Source: Lachnospiraceae bacterium
Lineage (GTDB): Bacteria > Bacillota > Clostridia > Lachnospirales > Lachnospiraceae
Direction of reading: 5' to 3'
Length of the DNA: 52,882 nucleotides
Assembly (NCBI GenBank): GCA_014804365.1
Contig: JAAUZX010000086.1
Location: forward strand, 1-52,882
Shown piece by piece: positions 25,539-33,844 of the stretch. Within the stretch, counting starts at the first letter, position 1, and each line of letters starts with the position of its first letter. The notes below the pieces were generated by a model. The model worked only from the letters and a program-made list of their open reading frames with translations, was not told the DNA's origin and did not search any database. Position numbers and translations under genes: made by a program.

Positions 25539-25571
25539 GCTCAGCGCAGCAAGTGCGCAGAGCTGATTTTT
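25539..25571 (+). terminator. Probable terminator after the RNase J gene
   Basis: GCTCAGCGCA/TGCGCAGAGC (one mismatch) with a 5-base loop, followed by TGATTTTTA. Just upstream a second hairpin (ATGCAG/CTGCAT) is seen. The T-run is interrupted, so efficiency is uncertain. Confidence 0.5.
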
Positions 25572-25606
25572 AGACTCTCTTTTCATACTTAAGGAGGAAT
25601 GACGAC

Positions 25607-25939
25607 ATGTCAGACAGCGAAATTATGGAAGCTGCTAAGAAGTTTGCGGCAATCATTCAGGAGACCGATACTTATAAGGAATATTATAATCAGAGGGAAA
25701 AGTTAAAGAAACAGCCTGAACTGTATGACAAAGTCAATGAGTTTCGACAGAAGAATTTCGATCTGCAGAATGAGTCGGACAGTGAAGATCTGTTTGACCG
25801 GATGGAAGCGTTTGATCAGGAGTATGCGAAATTCCGGGAGAACCCGCTGGTGGATGATTTTCTGAGGGCGGAGCTCGCTTTTTGCAGAATGATGCAGGAC
25901 GTTGAAATATTGCTTGCGGCAGAGATCGACTTTGAATGA
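25607..25939 (+). CDS. YlbF family protein
   Basis: All-helical protein of 110 residues, with AKKFAAIIQETDTYKEYYN and the hydrophobic C-terminal helix typical of YlbF/YmcA. In Bacillus these proteins form a complex that helps RNase Y process mRNA and affects competence, biofilm and sporulation. The neighbouring RNase J gene fits an RNA-decay link. AAGGAGGA precedes the ATG. Only one paralogue is present here. Confidence 0.85.
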   Translation: MSDSEIMEAAKKFAAIIQETDTYKEYYNQREKLKKQPELYDKVNEFRQKNFDLQNESDSEDLFDRMEAFDQEYAKFRENPLVDDFLRAELAFCRMMQDVEILLAAEIDFE

Positions 25940-25959
25940 CGGTCAGAATGGAGAAAGTT

Positions 25960-26343
25960 ATGAATTGGAAGTATTTTGTGGGAGGAACGCTCCAACTGAT
26001 TATTAAAGCAGTTGCGCTTGTGTTTATCATTACGTATATTCTCCGCATATCGACGGCAGCATATGACTATGGCTATCGTGTATTTGCGGAACCGCCGATC
26101 TCGGTGGGAGAGGGCAGGACGATCAGCGTCTTTATAGATGATAAGGAATCCGCGAAAGAAGTAGGAGAGATGTTACAGGACAAAGGGCTGATTCGTGATG
26201 CGAATCTGTTTATGATTCAGGAACTTCTGTCCGAGCACCGGGGAAAGATTAAGCCGGGGATCTATGACTTGAACACTTCCATGACAGCGCAGGAGATGTT
26301 GGCCGTGATTGCGCCGGACGAGGAAGAAGAGAGTGAAGATTAG
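25960..26343 (+). CDS. Short MltG/YceG-like membrane protein, catalytic domain missing
   Basis: Protein of 127 residues: one membrane segment near the N-terminus (about 8-33) and a region FIDDKESAKEVGEMLQDKGLI...KIKPGIYDLNTSMTAQEML. This matches the LysM-like front part of MltG (endolytic murein transglycosylase). The downstream catalytic domain with its glutamate is absent and the stop is in normal position, so it cannot act as MltG. ATG 25960 follows GGAGAAAG; the earlier ATG 25936 overlaps the ylbF stop but has no ribosome site. The order before the O-methyltransferase equals Bacillus yrrL-yrrM. It may be a regulatory or scaffold remnant. Confidence 0.75.
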   Translation: MNWKYFVGGTLQLIIKAVALVFIITYILRISTAAYDYGYRVFAEPPISVGEGRTISVFIDDKESAKEVGEMLQDKGLIRDANLFMIQELLSEHRGKIKPGIYDLNTSMTAQEMLAVIAPDEEEESED

Positions 26344-26381
26344 AAAGGTATGGGTATTAGTGTGAGAAGGACGGTATTACA

Positions 26382-27026
26382 ATGATAACAGACGAGCGCA
26401 TGAGCGCGTTTATCGATTCTTTGGATGCCGGCAATACTCCTTTCTTAAATGAAATAGAGAGTGAAGCGAAGAAAACCAATGTTCCCATCATCCGCACGCA
26501 GGTGCAGAGCCTGATCAGGCTGTTGCTTGCGATGCAGAAGCCGAAGTCGATTCTGGAGGTGGGATGTGCCATTGGTTTTTCTGCTTTACTTATGAGTGAG
26601 TATGCGCCGGCTGACTGCCATATTACGACGATAGAGAACTATGAGAAAAGGATTCCCGTGGCACGGGAAAACTTCAGACGCGCCGGCAGGGAAGACCGGA
26701 TCACGCTGCTGGAAGGAGATGCGGCGGATATTCTGAAAGAACTGGATGGCTCTTATGACCTGATCTTCATGGATGCGGCCAAGGGGCAGTATATTCACTT
26801 CCTGCCGGATGTCTTAAGACTGCTTTCTCCGGGAGGAATCCTGCTGTCGGATAATGTGCTGCAGGACGGAGACATCATAGAGTCGCGTTTTGCGGTGACA
26901 CGGAGAAACCGCACCATACACAGCCGCATGAGAGAATATTTATATGAATTAAAGCATCATCCCGAGCTGGAGACGGTGATTCTGCCGGTGGGGGACGGGG
27001 TGACAATCAGCGTACGAAGGACATGA
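26382..27026 (+). CDS. trmR: SAM-dependent O-methyltransferase, probable TrmR
   Basis: Class I methyltransferase of 214 residues (COMT-like) with SAM motif ILEVGCAIGFSALLM, acidic TIENYEKRIPVARENF, and YDLIFMDAAKGQYIHFLP. In Bacillus the syntenic YrrM (TrmR) methylates 5-hydroxyuridine at position 34 of tRNAs to 5-methoxyuridine. The next gene encodes a U32 protein of the TrhP type that makes the hydroxyuridine substrate, so the pair fits this pathway. The symbol is context-based; COMT-like enzymes alone have many substrates. Confidence 0.82.
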   Translation: MITDERMSAFIDSLDAGNTPFLNEIESEAKKTNVPIIRTQVQSLIRLLLAMQKPKSILEVGCAIGFSALLMSEYAPADCHITTIENYEKRIPVARENFRRAGREDRITLLEGDAADILKELDGSYDLIFMDAAKGQYIHFLPDVLRLLSPGGILLSDNVLQDGDIIESRFAVTRRNRTIHSRMREYLYELKHHPELETVILPVGDGVTISVRRT

Positions 27027-27093
27027 AGTTGCACTAAGGCCGTAGCGAGCATGACTTAGTGTAGCGGCGTGTACCTGAAAGGATAGAAACAGC

Positions 27094-28356
27094 ATGAAAA
27101 AACCTGAGTTATTGATTCCGGCGAGCAGCTTGGAAGTGTTAAAAACAGCGGTTATATTCGGAGCGGACGCGGTTTATATCGGCGGCGAAGCCTTCGGTCT
27201 GCGTGCTAAGGCGAAGAACTTTACGCCGGAGGAAATGGCGGAGGGAATTGCTTTTGCCCATGAGCACGGCGTGAGGGTGCATGTGACCGCGAATATTCTG
27301 GCGCACAACTACGACTTGGAAGGTGCCGAAGCTTATTTCCGTGAGTTAAAAGAGATGAAGCCCGATGCGCTGATCATTGCTGATCCCGGAATGTTTATGC
27401 TGGCGCGGGAGATCTGCCCGGAAATTGATATTCATGTATCCACGCAGGCGAATAATACTAATTATTTGACTTATCAATTCTGGCAAAAGCTGGGCGCAAA
27501 ACGCGTTGTGTCTGCCAGAGAATTATCTTTGCGGGAAATCAGGGAGATCAGGGAACATATTTCTGATGATCTGGAGATCGAGAGCTTCATTCACGGAGCG
27601 ATGTGCATTTCCTATTCGGGAAGATGTCTCCTGAGCAGCTACTTTACGGGCAGAGATGCCAATCATGGGGCTTGTACCCATCCATGCCGCTGGAAGTATG
27701 CGTTGGTGGAGGAGACACGTCCGGGAGAGTATCTGCCTGTCTATGAGAATGAACGGGGAACCTATATTTTTAATTCCAAGGACTTATGTATGATAGAGTA
27801 TATTCCTGAAATGATCGCCGCAGGGATCGACAGCTTTAAGATAGAAGGACGGATGAAGACAGCGCTCTATGTGGCGACGGTGGCGCGCACGTACCGCAAA
27901 GCTATCGACGATTATCTGGAGTCGGAGCAAAAATACCGCGCCAATATGGACTGGTATCTGGCGGAAATCTCCAAGTGTACTTACAGGCAGTTTACGACAG
28001 GGTTCTATTTCGGAAAACCTGATGAAAATACCCAGATCTATGATAATAATACTTATGTGAACGAATATACTTATCTTGGTATCGTGGGAAGTCTGAGGCC
28101 GGTGCCGAAGGGCGGAACAAATCTATGTGCCCGCATCGAACAACGCAACAAGTTCTGCGTGGGCGATTCCATCGAGATAATGAAACCCGATGGAACCAAT
28201 GTGCCCGTTCAGGTTCTTGCCATGTATGACGAACAGGGACAGCCTGTGGTATCCTGCCCGCATTCTAAGCAGGTGATAGATGTGCTGCTTTCCGATACCC
28301 CGCAGGTGTATGATATACTGCGGGCAGCTAATGTGGGGAGTGAAACAGACAGCTGA
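27094..28356 (+). CDS. U32 family protein, probable tRNA hydroxylation protein TrhP
   Basis: Protein of 420 residues of the peptidase U32 family: PELLIPASSLEVLKTAVIFG at the start, the family signature ESFIHGAMCISYSGRCLLS, and CTHPCRWKY with conserved cysteines that in this family bind an Fe-S cluster. Bacillus TrhP proteins (YrrN/YrrO), encoded next to trmR, are needed for 5-hydroxyuridine at tRNA position 34, using prephenate. Older annotations call such proteins proteases or collagenases, which is not supported for this subgroup. Only one copy is seen here, whereas Bacillus has two. Confidence 0.88.
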   Translation: MKKPELLIPASSLEVLKTAVIFGADAVYIGGEAFGLRAKAKNFTPEEMAEGIAFAHEHGVRVHVTANILAHNYDLEGAEAYFRELKEMKPDALIIADPGMFMLAREICPEIDIHVSTQANNTNYLTYQFWQKLGAKRVVSARELSLREIREIREHISDDLEIESFIHGAMCISYSGRCLLSSYFTGRDANHGACTHPCRWKYALVEETRPGEYLPVYENERGTYIFNSKDLCMIEYIPEMIAAGIDSFKIEGRMKTALYVATVARTYRKAIDDYLESEQKYRANMDWYLAEISKCTYRQFTTGFYFGKPDENTQIYDNNTYVNEYTYLGIVGSLRPVPKGGTNLCARIEQRNKFCVGDSIEIMKPDGTNVPVQVLAMYDEQGQPVVSCPHSKQVIDVLLSDTPQVYDILRAANVGSETDS

Positions 28357-28481
28357 ACAAATTATATCGTGTTCATTCCTTTGTGTACTTGGCTCCCTTA
28401 TATTATGGATTGCTTCATCTGTAATATTTTATTGAAAATAGTAATAGGGTACATCTGTGATTAATTTTTAATAATTTCCTC
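28357..28481. other. AT-rich intergenic spacer after the TrhP gene
   Basis: No gene, hairpin with T-run or clear site is visible in this part. It is the first portion of a 409-base gap before glutamine synthetase; the remaining portions are described as promoter, terminator and structured leader. Confidence 0.6.
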
Positions 28482-28510
28482 TTGCATTTTCATAAAAAGT
28501 AATGTATCTT
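28482..28510 (+). promoter_or_regulatory. Probable promoter of the glutamine synthetase leader
   Basis: -35 TTGCAT (28482-28487), 17-bp spacer, -10 TATCTT (28505-28510). An alternative -10, TTATAA, overlaps its 3' side. Transcripts would pass the terminator at 28564 before reaching the gene. Confidence 0.45.
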
Positions 28511-28563
28511 ATAAAAAGAATCGCTGATTGAAACGGTTCGACATAGTGGTATCATGAACGATG

Positions 28564-28598
28564 GTGTTCCAAAAGGCTTATTTTTGGAACACTTTTTT
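28564..28598 (+). terminator. Intrinsic terminator within the glutamine synthetase leader
   Basis: Perfect 11-bp stem GTGTTCCAAAA/TTTTGGAACAC, 7-base loop, then six T. It lies 168 bases before the glutamine synthetase start and about 50 bases after the likely promoter. That suggests attenuation, or a short separate transcript. Confidence 0.85.
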
Positions 28599-28602
28599 GC
28601 GC

Positions 28603-28722
28603 GTATCAGCAGAGTCGGAAGCTTTCCACAGCAGGCGTCGTGCTCGCACGTAAGCGTGCTGCGGAAGGCTTACGACGAGCAACGCGAATGAGTAAGACGA
28701 AGTCTTACGAATCTGCTGATAC
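28603..28722 (+). promoter_or_regulatory. Three-way-junction structured leader before glutamine synthetase
   Basis: Outer stem GTATCAGCAGA (28603-28613) with TCTGCTGATAC (28712-28722), perfect over 11 bp. Inside are a long arm AAGCTTTCCACAGCA/TGCTGCGGAAGGCTT (28619-28633 with 28657-28671, two pairs changed by transitions) and a hairpin GTAAGAC-GAA-GTCTTAC (28692-28708). It could be an mRNA leader element or a dispersed palindromic repeat. No known riboswitch class is recognised. Confidence 0.55.
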
Positions 28723-28765
28723 ACACAGCGCGATACCCACAAGCTGGAATGGAGGAGATGAAAAA

Positions 28766-30877
28766 ATGAGTGAAGTATTTAATGTGGAAGAGATTTTTGC
28801 AAAGAACGTATTTACACTCAGCAAGATGCAGGAACGTCTGACGAGGAATGCGTACAAAGAAGTGGTAAAGGTTATGAATGAAGGCGGCGAGCTGTCCATG
28901 AATACAGCGAATATGGTCGCTAAGGCTATGAAGGACTGGGCGGTAGAGAACGGCGCAACACACTATACGCACTGGTTCCAGCCGCTTACGGGTATCACGG
29001 CGGAGAAGCATGACGCTTTCGTATCTCATCCTGACGATATAGGAAGAATGTTGACGGAGTTCTCCGGTAAGGAGCTGATTAAGGGCGAACCGGATGCATC
29101 TTCATTTCCGTCCGGTGGTCTGCGTGCTACGTTCGAGGCGAGAGGATATACCGCTTGGGATATTACGTCTCCGGCGTTCCTGAAAGAATCCGGCTGCGGC
29201 ATGATCCTGTGTATCCCGACGGCATTCTGCTCTTACACCGGCGAGGCGCTGGATAAGAAAACACCGCTCTTACGTTCCATGGAAGCGCTCAGTGAGCAGG
29301 CGCTGCGTATCGTGCGGCTGTTCGGCAACACGGAAGCAACGAAGGTGACGGCTTCTGTAGGACCGGAGCAGGAATATTTCCTAGTAGATAAAGACTTATT
29401 TATGAAGAGAACTGACCTGATGTTTGCAGGACGTACCCTGTTCGGCGCGCCGGCACCGAAGGGTCAGGAGATGGAGGATCACTATTTCGGCGTTATCAGA
29501 GAGCGTGTGGGCGCATACATGAAGGACCTGAACGAGGAGTTGTGGAAGCTGGGTGTAACCGCTAAGACACAGCACAACGAGGTGGCTCCCGCACAGCACG
29601 AGCTGGCTCCCATCTATGAGACGGCTAATATCGCGGTAGATCATAACCAGTTGGTTATGGAGGCGATGAAGAGGGTTGCGATTCGCCATGGTATGAGATG
29701 CCTGCTGCATGAGAAGCCCTATGCAGGCGTGAACGGTTCCGGTAAACATGATAACTGGTCGATCACTACGGATAACGGTGTGAACCTTCTGGATCCGGGC
29801 GATACGCCTAACGATAACATCCAGTTCCTTCTGGTGCTGGCCTGCATCATGAAAGCGGTAGATACCCATGCAGATCTGCTCAGACAGTCGGCTTCCGACG
29901 TGGGTAACGATCACAGACTCGGTGCAAATGAGGCTCCTCCGGCGATTATCTCTATCTTCTTAGGCGAGCAGCTTGAGGATGTGGTTACCCAGCTGATTGA
30001 GACCGGTGAGGCAACCAGCGTAAAAGAGGGCGGCAAGCTTCTGACGGGTGTTAAGACATTACCTGATTTTCAGAAGGATGCAACGGACAGAAACAGAACA
30101 TCACCTTTTGCATTTACGGGAAATAAGTTCGAGTTCCGTATGGTGGGCTCTGCCGATTCCATTGCCAGCCCGAATACGACATTGAATGCCATCGTGGCGG
30201 AAGCTTTCTGCGAAGCCGCTGACAGACTGGAGAAAGCCGACAATCTGGAGCTTGCGATCCACGATCTGATCAAGGAGTATATGACTGCACACCAGAGAAT
30301 TATCTTCAACGGTGACGGTTATTCCGAGGCTTGGGTAGAGGAAGCGGAGAGAAGAGGATTGCCGAATATCAAGTCCATGATTGAGGCGGCAAGTACGCTT
30401 ACCACAGATAAGGCAGTGAAGCTCTTTGAGAAGTTCGGTATCTTCACGAAAGTGGAATTGGAGTCCCGTGAGGAGATCATTTACGAGACTTATGCGAAGA
30501 CCATCAACATCGAGGCTCTTGCCATGATCGATATGGCCGGTAAGCAGATTATCCCGGCAGTTGTTAAGTATTCTAAATCTCTTGCGGATACCGTAAATGC
30601 GGTGAAAGCAGCAGGAGTTGACGCTTCTACACAGACGGAAATCTTGCGGGAAGTGAGTGAGAAGCTGGCAGCTATGCAGACGGCTCTTCATAAACTCGAG
30701 AAAGCTGAGAAAGAAGCCTCTGCAATGGAAGATGTGAAGGCACAGGCGTTCTTCTACAAGGATACGGTTAGAGCGATTATGGATGAGTTACGTGCACCGG
30801 CGGATGAACTGGAAATGATCGTCGATAAGGAAATCTGGCCGATTCCTACATATGGTGAGTTGATGTTTGAGATCTAA
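28766..30877 (+). CDS. glnN: Glutamine synthetase type III
   Basis: ATP-dependent ammonia-assimilating enzyme of 703 residues; the length and FPSGGLRATFEARGYTAWD identify the GSIII (GlnN) type rather than GSI. Other marks are EQEYFLVDKDLF, KTQHNEVAPAQHELAPIYE, the catalytic-core HDNWSI and NDHRLGANEAPPAI. ATG 28766 follows GGAGGAGA; the in-frame upstream sequence is the structured leader and is not coding-like. It is monocistronic. The leader terminator suggests control by transcript attenuation, probably by nitrogen supply (inference). Confidence 0.97.
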   Translation: MSEVFNVEEIFAKNVFTLSKMQERLTRNAYKEVVKVMNEGGELSMNTANMVAKAMKDWAVENGATHYTHWFQPLTGITAEKHDAFVSHPDDIGRMLTEFSGKELIKGEPDASSFPSGGLRATFEARGYTAWDITSPAFLKESGCGMILCIPTAFCSYTGEALDKKTPLLRSMEALSEQALRIVRLFGNTEATKVTASVGPEQEYFLVDKDLFMKRTDLMFAGRTLFGAPAPKGQEMEDHYFGVIRERVGAYMKDLNEELWKLGVTAKTQHNEVAPAQHELAPIYETANIAVDHNQLVMEAMKRVAIRHGMRCLLHEKPYAGVNGSGKHDNWSITTDNGVNLLDPGDTPNDNIQFLLVLACIMKAVDTHADLLRQSASDVGNDHRLGANEAPPAIISIFLGEQLEDVVTQLIETGEATSVKEGGKLLTGVKTLPDFQKDATDRNRTSPFAFTGNKFEFRMVGSADSIASPNTTLNAIVAEAFCEAADRLEKADNLELAIHDLIKEYMTAHQRIIFNGDGYSEAWVEEAERRGLPNIKSMIEAASTLTTDKAVKLFEKFGIFTKVELESREEIIYETYAKTINIEALAMIDMAGKQIIPAVVKYSKSLADTVNAVKAAGVDASTQTEILREVSEKLAAMQTALHKLEKAEKEASAMEDVKAQAFFYKDTVRAIMDELRAPADELEMIVDKEIWPIPTYGELMFEI

Positions 30878-30951
30878 GGTATAGTTGCAATGCCGGAAAG
30901 ATATTTGCGAGAATATGCTTTTCATCGTTGAATAAAAAAAGAAATAAAAAG

Positions 30952-30998
30952 AAAAGGCCTGAATGAAGGAAATGTATGTTTTCAAATTCAGGTTTTTC
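30952..30998 (+). terminator. Terminator after glutamine synthetase
   Basis: CCTGAAT (30958-30964) pairs with ATTCAGG (30986-30992), flanked by an A-run on the left and TTTTTCTTTTTT on the right. The loop is long (21 bases) and the flanking A/T runs extend the stem. Confidence 0.65.
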
Positions 30999-31122
30999 TT
31001 TTTTGTTTTTGCATGATTTCTTTTGACGCCTTTTCCATTGCTTTTAAAATGAAAAACGAATATACTGAAAACATAGGAAAAATAATAGTATGAGGCCGCA
31101 CTGATGCAGAAAGGAAAGAAGC

Positions 31123-32814
31123 ATGGTAAGACCGGTAGGAATAGGACATCAGGATTTTGAAAAAGTCAGAACAAGCAACAATTTTTATATAGATAAAACC
31201 AAATTTATTATGGAGTGGTGGGAGGCAAATGATGATGTAACGCTGATCACCCGCCCGAGACGTTTCGGTAAAACTTTAAATATGAGTATGCTGGAGAAAT
31301 TTTTTTCCGTCAATTATGCAGGGCGCGGGGACTTATTTGAGGGACTTAAGGTCTGGGAACACGAGAAATATCGGCAGATTCAGGGAACATGGCCGGTGAT
31401 TTTTCTTAGTTTTGCTAAAGTCAAAGAGACTTCATATTTAAATGCCAGAAGAAGAATCTGTCAGATCATTACGGATTTATATAATCAGTTTTATTTTTTG
31501 CTGGACAGCGATAAATTGAATGATGGCGAGAAGGAACGCTTCCGTAATGTCTCAGCGGAGATGGAAGAATATATTGCGGCAGATTCCCTGAACGTGTTAT
31601 CCGATTACCTGATGCGCTATTATGGCAAGAAGGTGATCATTCTTCTGGACGAGTATGACACGCCGATGCAGGAAGCCTACATGAACGGATATTGGAAAGA
31701 AATTGTGGCATTTACCAGAAATCTGTTTAACGCTTCGTTCAAAACGAATCCATATCTGGAGCGGGCTGTTATGACGGGGATTACGCGGGTGAGTAAGGAG
31801 TCTGTTTTTTCTGATCTGAATAATCTGCGTGTGGTGACGGCAACTTCAAACCAATATGCGGATTGTTTCGGGTTTACGGAAGAAGAAGTGTTTACCGCGC
31901 TGGAAGAGTATGACATGGCGGATCGTAAACAGCAGGTTAAGGAATGGTACGACGGCTTTATATTCGGAGATAAAAAGGATGTTTATAATCCGTGGTCGAT
32001 CATTAATTTTCTTGCAGAAAAACGGGTGGGAACTTACTGGGCGAATTCGAGCAGCAACAGTCTGGTAGGACAATTGATTCGGGAAGGCAGTCCGGAGATC
32101 AAGATGACAATGGAGAAGCTGCTGCATGGGGAGGCGTTTCATACGATACTTGACGAGCAGATTGTCTTTAACCAGTTAGGTCAAGGAGATGGCGCAGTGT
32201 GGAGTCTGCTGCTGGCAAGCGGATATCTGAAAGTGCTGCATTATGAGTTTGACGTAGCGCGCAGGAAAGCGGAGTTTGATTTGAAACTGACCAATCTGGA
32301 AGTGCAGGCTATGTTCGAGCAGATGATTGAAGGCTGGTTCGGAGGCTGCCATGGAGTTAACAACGCCTTTTTGCGGGCGATGATGGCGGACGATGTCAAG
32401 TCAATGAACGGCTACATGAATAAAATGACGAGGGAGATCTTCAGCTATTTCGATACAGGTAGCAAACCTTCCGGGGAAGAGCCGGAACGCTTCTACCATG
32501 GATTTGTACTGGGACTGCTGGTAGAGCTGGCTGACAGGTATGTGGTCACCTCCAACCGTGAGAGCGGTTTCGGCAGATATGATGTGATGTTAGAGCCGAG
32601 ACAGGCGGGTGACAAAGCAGTCATATTGGAGTTCAAGGTACAGGAGGAAGGCGAAAAGGAACTGTCGGATACGGTGGAGGAAGCGCTGCGGCAGATCAGG
32701 GACAAGGATTATAGGGCGGCGCTTATTGCAAAGGGAATTCCGGCGGAACGGATTAAGGCGTACGGGTTTGCTTTTTGTGGAAAGAAAGTGTTGATTGGCG
32801 GAGAGGGTGCATGA
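31123..32814 (+). CDS. AAA-ATPase-like protein with PD-(D/E)XK nuclease domain
   Basis: Protein of 563 residues of the AAA-ATPase_like/PDDEXK_9 family (PF09820 plus PF08011 type). The N-terminus shows VGIGHQDFEKVRTSNNFYIDKT, Walker A with K50 in RPRRFGKTLNMSML, and Walker B with D176-E177 in VIILLDEYDTPM. The C-terminus has a nuclease-like core: D487 in RYDVMLEPR and E503-x-K505 in LEFKVQ. These proteins are abundant in multiple copies in gut Clostridia and Bacteroidetes; their function is unknown and they are often described as mobile or defence-related. It is monocistronic, ends 111 bases before tRNA-Gln, and its catalytic residues appear intact. Confidence 0.88.
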   Translation: MVRPVGIGHQDFEKVRTSNNFYIDKTKFIMEWWEANDDVTLITRPRRFGKTLNMSMLEKFFSVNYAGRGDLFEGLKVWEHEKYRQIQGTWPVIFLSFAKVKETSYLNARRRICQIITDLYNQFYFLLDSDKLNDGEKERFRNVSAEMEEYIAADSLNVLSDYLMRYYGKKVIILLDEYDTPMQEAYMNGYWKEIVAFTRNLFNASFKTNPYLERAVMTGITRVSKESVFSDLNNLRVVTATSNQYADCFGFTEEEVFTALEEYDMADRKQQVKEWYDGFIFGDKKDVYNPWSIINFLAEKRVGTYWANSSSNSLVGQLIREGSPEIKMTMEKLLHGEAFHTILDEQIVFNQLGQGDGAVWSLLLASGYLKVLHYEFDVARRKAEFDLKLTNLEVQAMFEQMIEGWFGGCHGVNNAFLRAMMADDVKSMNGYMNKMTREIFSYFDTGSKPSGEEPERFYHGFVLGLLVELADRYVVTSNRESGFGRYDVMLEPRQAGDKAVILEFKVQEEGEKELSDTVEEALRQIRDKDYRAALIAKGIPAERIKAYGFAFCGKKVLIGGEGA

Positions 32815-32883
32815 TCAGGAGGAACGCTTGAAATACTGGGCAGAATTTTTGTGAAAAATTTTTACAAAAATTTATAAAAACAC

Positions 32884-32912
32884 TTGCAAAAAGCAATAAT
32901 ATCCTATATAAT
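32884..32912 (+). promoter_or_regulatory. Promoter of tRNA-Gln
   Basis: -35 TTGCAA (32884-32889), 17-bp spacer, perfect -10 TATAAT (32907-32912), 13 bases before the tRNA. Confidence 0.85.
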
Positions 32913-32925
32913 CGTTAATTGTTGA

Positions 32926-32997
32926 TGGGCTATCGCCAAACGGTAAGGCAACGGACTCTGACTCCGTCATTTCAAGGTTCGAATCCTTGTAGCCCAG
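32926..32997 (+). tRNA. tRNA-Gln (anticodon CUG)
   Basis: A 72-nt cloverleaf: acceptor TGGGCTA/TAGCCCA with discriminator G, D-arm with GCC...GGC, anticodon stem ACGGA/TCCGT with loop CTCTGAC (anticodon CTG), and T-arm CAAGG-TTCGAAT-CCTTG. The CCA end is not encoded. It decodes CAG and is transcribed alone from its own promoter and terminator. Confidence 0.97.
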
Positions 32998-33005
32998 TTG
33001 ATAGG

Positions 33006-33038
33006 CTCGGCTGAGAGATCAGCCGAGTTGTTTTATTT
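33006..33038 (+). terminator. Terminator after tRNA-Gln
   Basis: Perfect 9-bp stem CTCGGCTGA/TCAGCCGAG, 4-base loop GAGA, followed by TTGTTTTATTT. Confidence 0.9.
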
Positions 33039-33087
33039 GAGAAGTTCGCGATTGAGAGAAGCTTGATCAAGGAAAGAAGGGTAGACA

Positions 33088-33804
33088 TTGTATACATTTG
33101 AAAGCCGAGTTCGATATAGCGAAGTGGGTGTGGACGGTAATATGACACTTGAATCGCTTCTGGATTATTTCCAGGATTGTTCCATATTTCATTCGGAAGA
33201 TATCGGAGTGGGAGTGGATTATTTTAATGAACTGAATCAGGCGTGGCTCTTATCTGCGTGGCAGATCTGCGTCAACAGATATCCGCACCTATGTGAGCGG
33301 ATCGTGATCGGTACGGCACCCTACGAGTTCCGGGGATTTGTGGGCTACCGTAACTTTGAGATGAAAACGGAGTCGGGGGAAGTGCTTGCTTATGCTAACT
33401 CGATCTGGAGTCTTATGGATACGGTGAATATGAAACCGGCTAAACCCAATGAGAAGCTGCTGAAGGTGTATGTGTTGGAAGATAGATATCCCATGGAGTA
33501 TGCACCCCGTAAGATTAATGTGCCTGCGGACGGAAAGGAGAGGGAACCTTTTAGGGTATTGGCACATCATCTTGATACGAACAATCATGTCAATAACGGA
33601 CAGTACGTGCGCATGGCGATGGAGTATATTCCGAAGGACTTTGCTGTCGGACAACTTCGCGTGGAATATAAGAGCCAGGCCGTGCTTAATGATATGATCT
33701 GTCCCGTGACGGCGGTGAATGAGGACGGTACGTTACATACGGTATCGCTGAACAAAGAAGACGGCAAACCTTATTGTATTGTGGAAATATCAGGACAGAG
33801 ATGA
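33088..33804 (+). CDS. Acyl-ACP thioesterase
   Basis: Cytosolic thioesterase of 238 residues that releases fatty acids from acyl carrier protein. Two hot-dog units are visible: the first with VRYSEVGVDGNMTLESLLDYFQD, the second around HHLDTNNHVNNGQYVRMA, whose D-x-N-x-H-V-N-N is the family's catalytic-region signature. The TTG start at 33088 is preceded by GAAAGAAGGG; the protein start MYTFESRVRYSE matches family length and layout. It is followed by the CvfB-like gene 40 bases later and probably cotranscribed with it. Confidence 0.9.
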   Translation: MYTFESRVRYSEVGVDGNMTLESLLDYFQDCSIFHSEDIGVGVDYFNELNQAWLLSAWQICVNRYPHLCERIVIGTAPYEFRGFVGYRNFEMKTESGEVLAYANSIWSLMDTVNMKPAKPNEKLLKVYVLEDRYPMEYAPRKINVPADGKEREPFRVLAHHLDTNNHVNNGQYVRMAMEYIPKDFAVGQLRVEYKSQAVLNDMICPVTAVNEDGTLHTVSLNKEDGKPYCIVEISGQR

Positions 33805-33844
33805 GTGAAGGCGTTTGTGTCAGAAAGAGCATGGAGGAGCAAGT

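Noticed and set aside
28500..28600. Known glutamine riboswitch or glnA RNA motif before glutamine synthetase
   Set aside because: I could not match the known cyanobacterial motif; only the terminator and junction structure are supported.
32926..32997. tRNA-Gln as an integration site (att) for a mobile element
   Set aside because: No second copy of the tRNA 3' end and no integrase gene were seen in the window.
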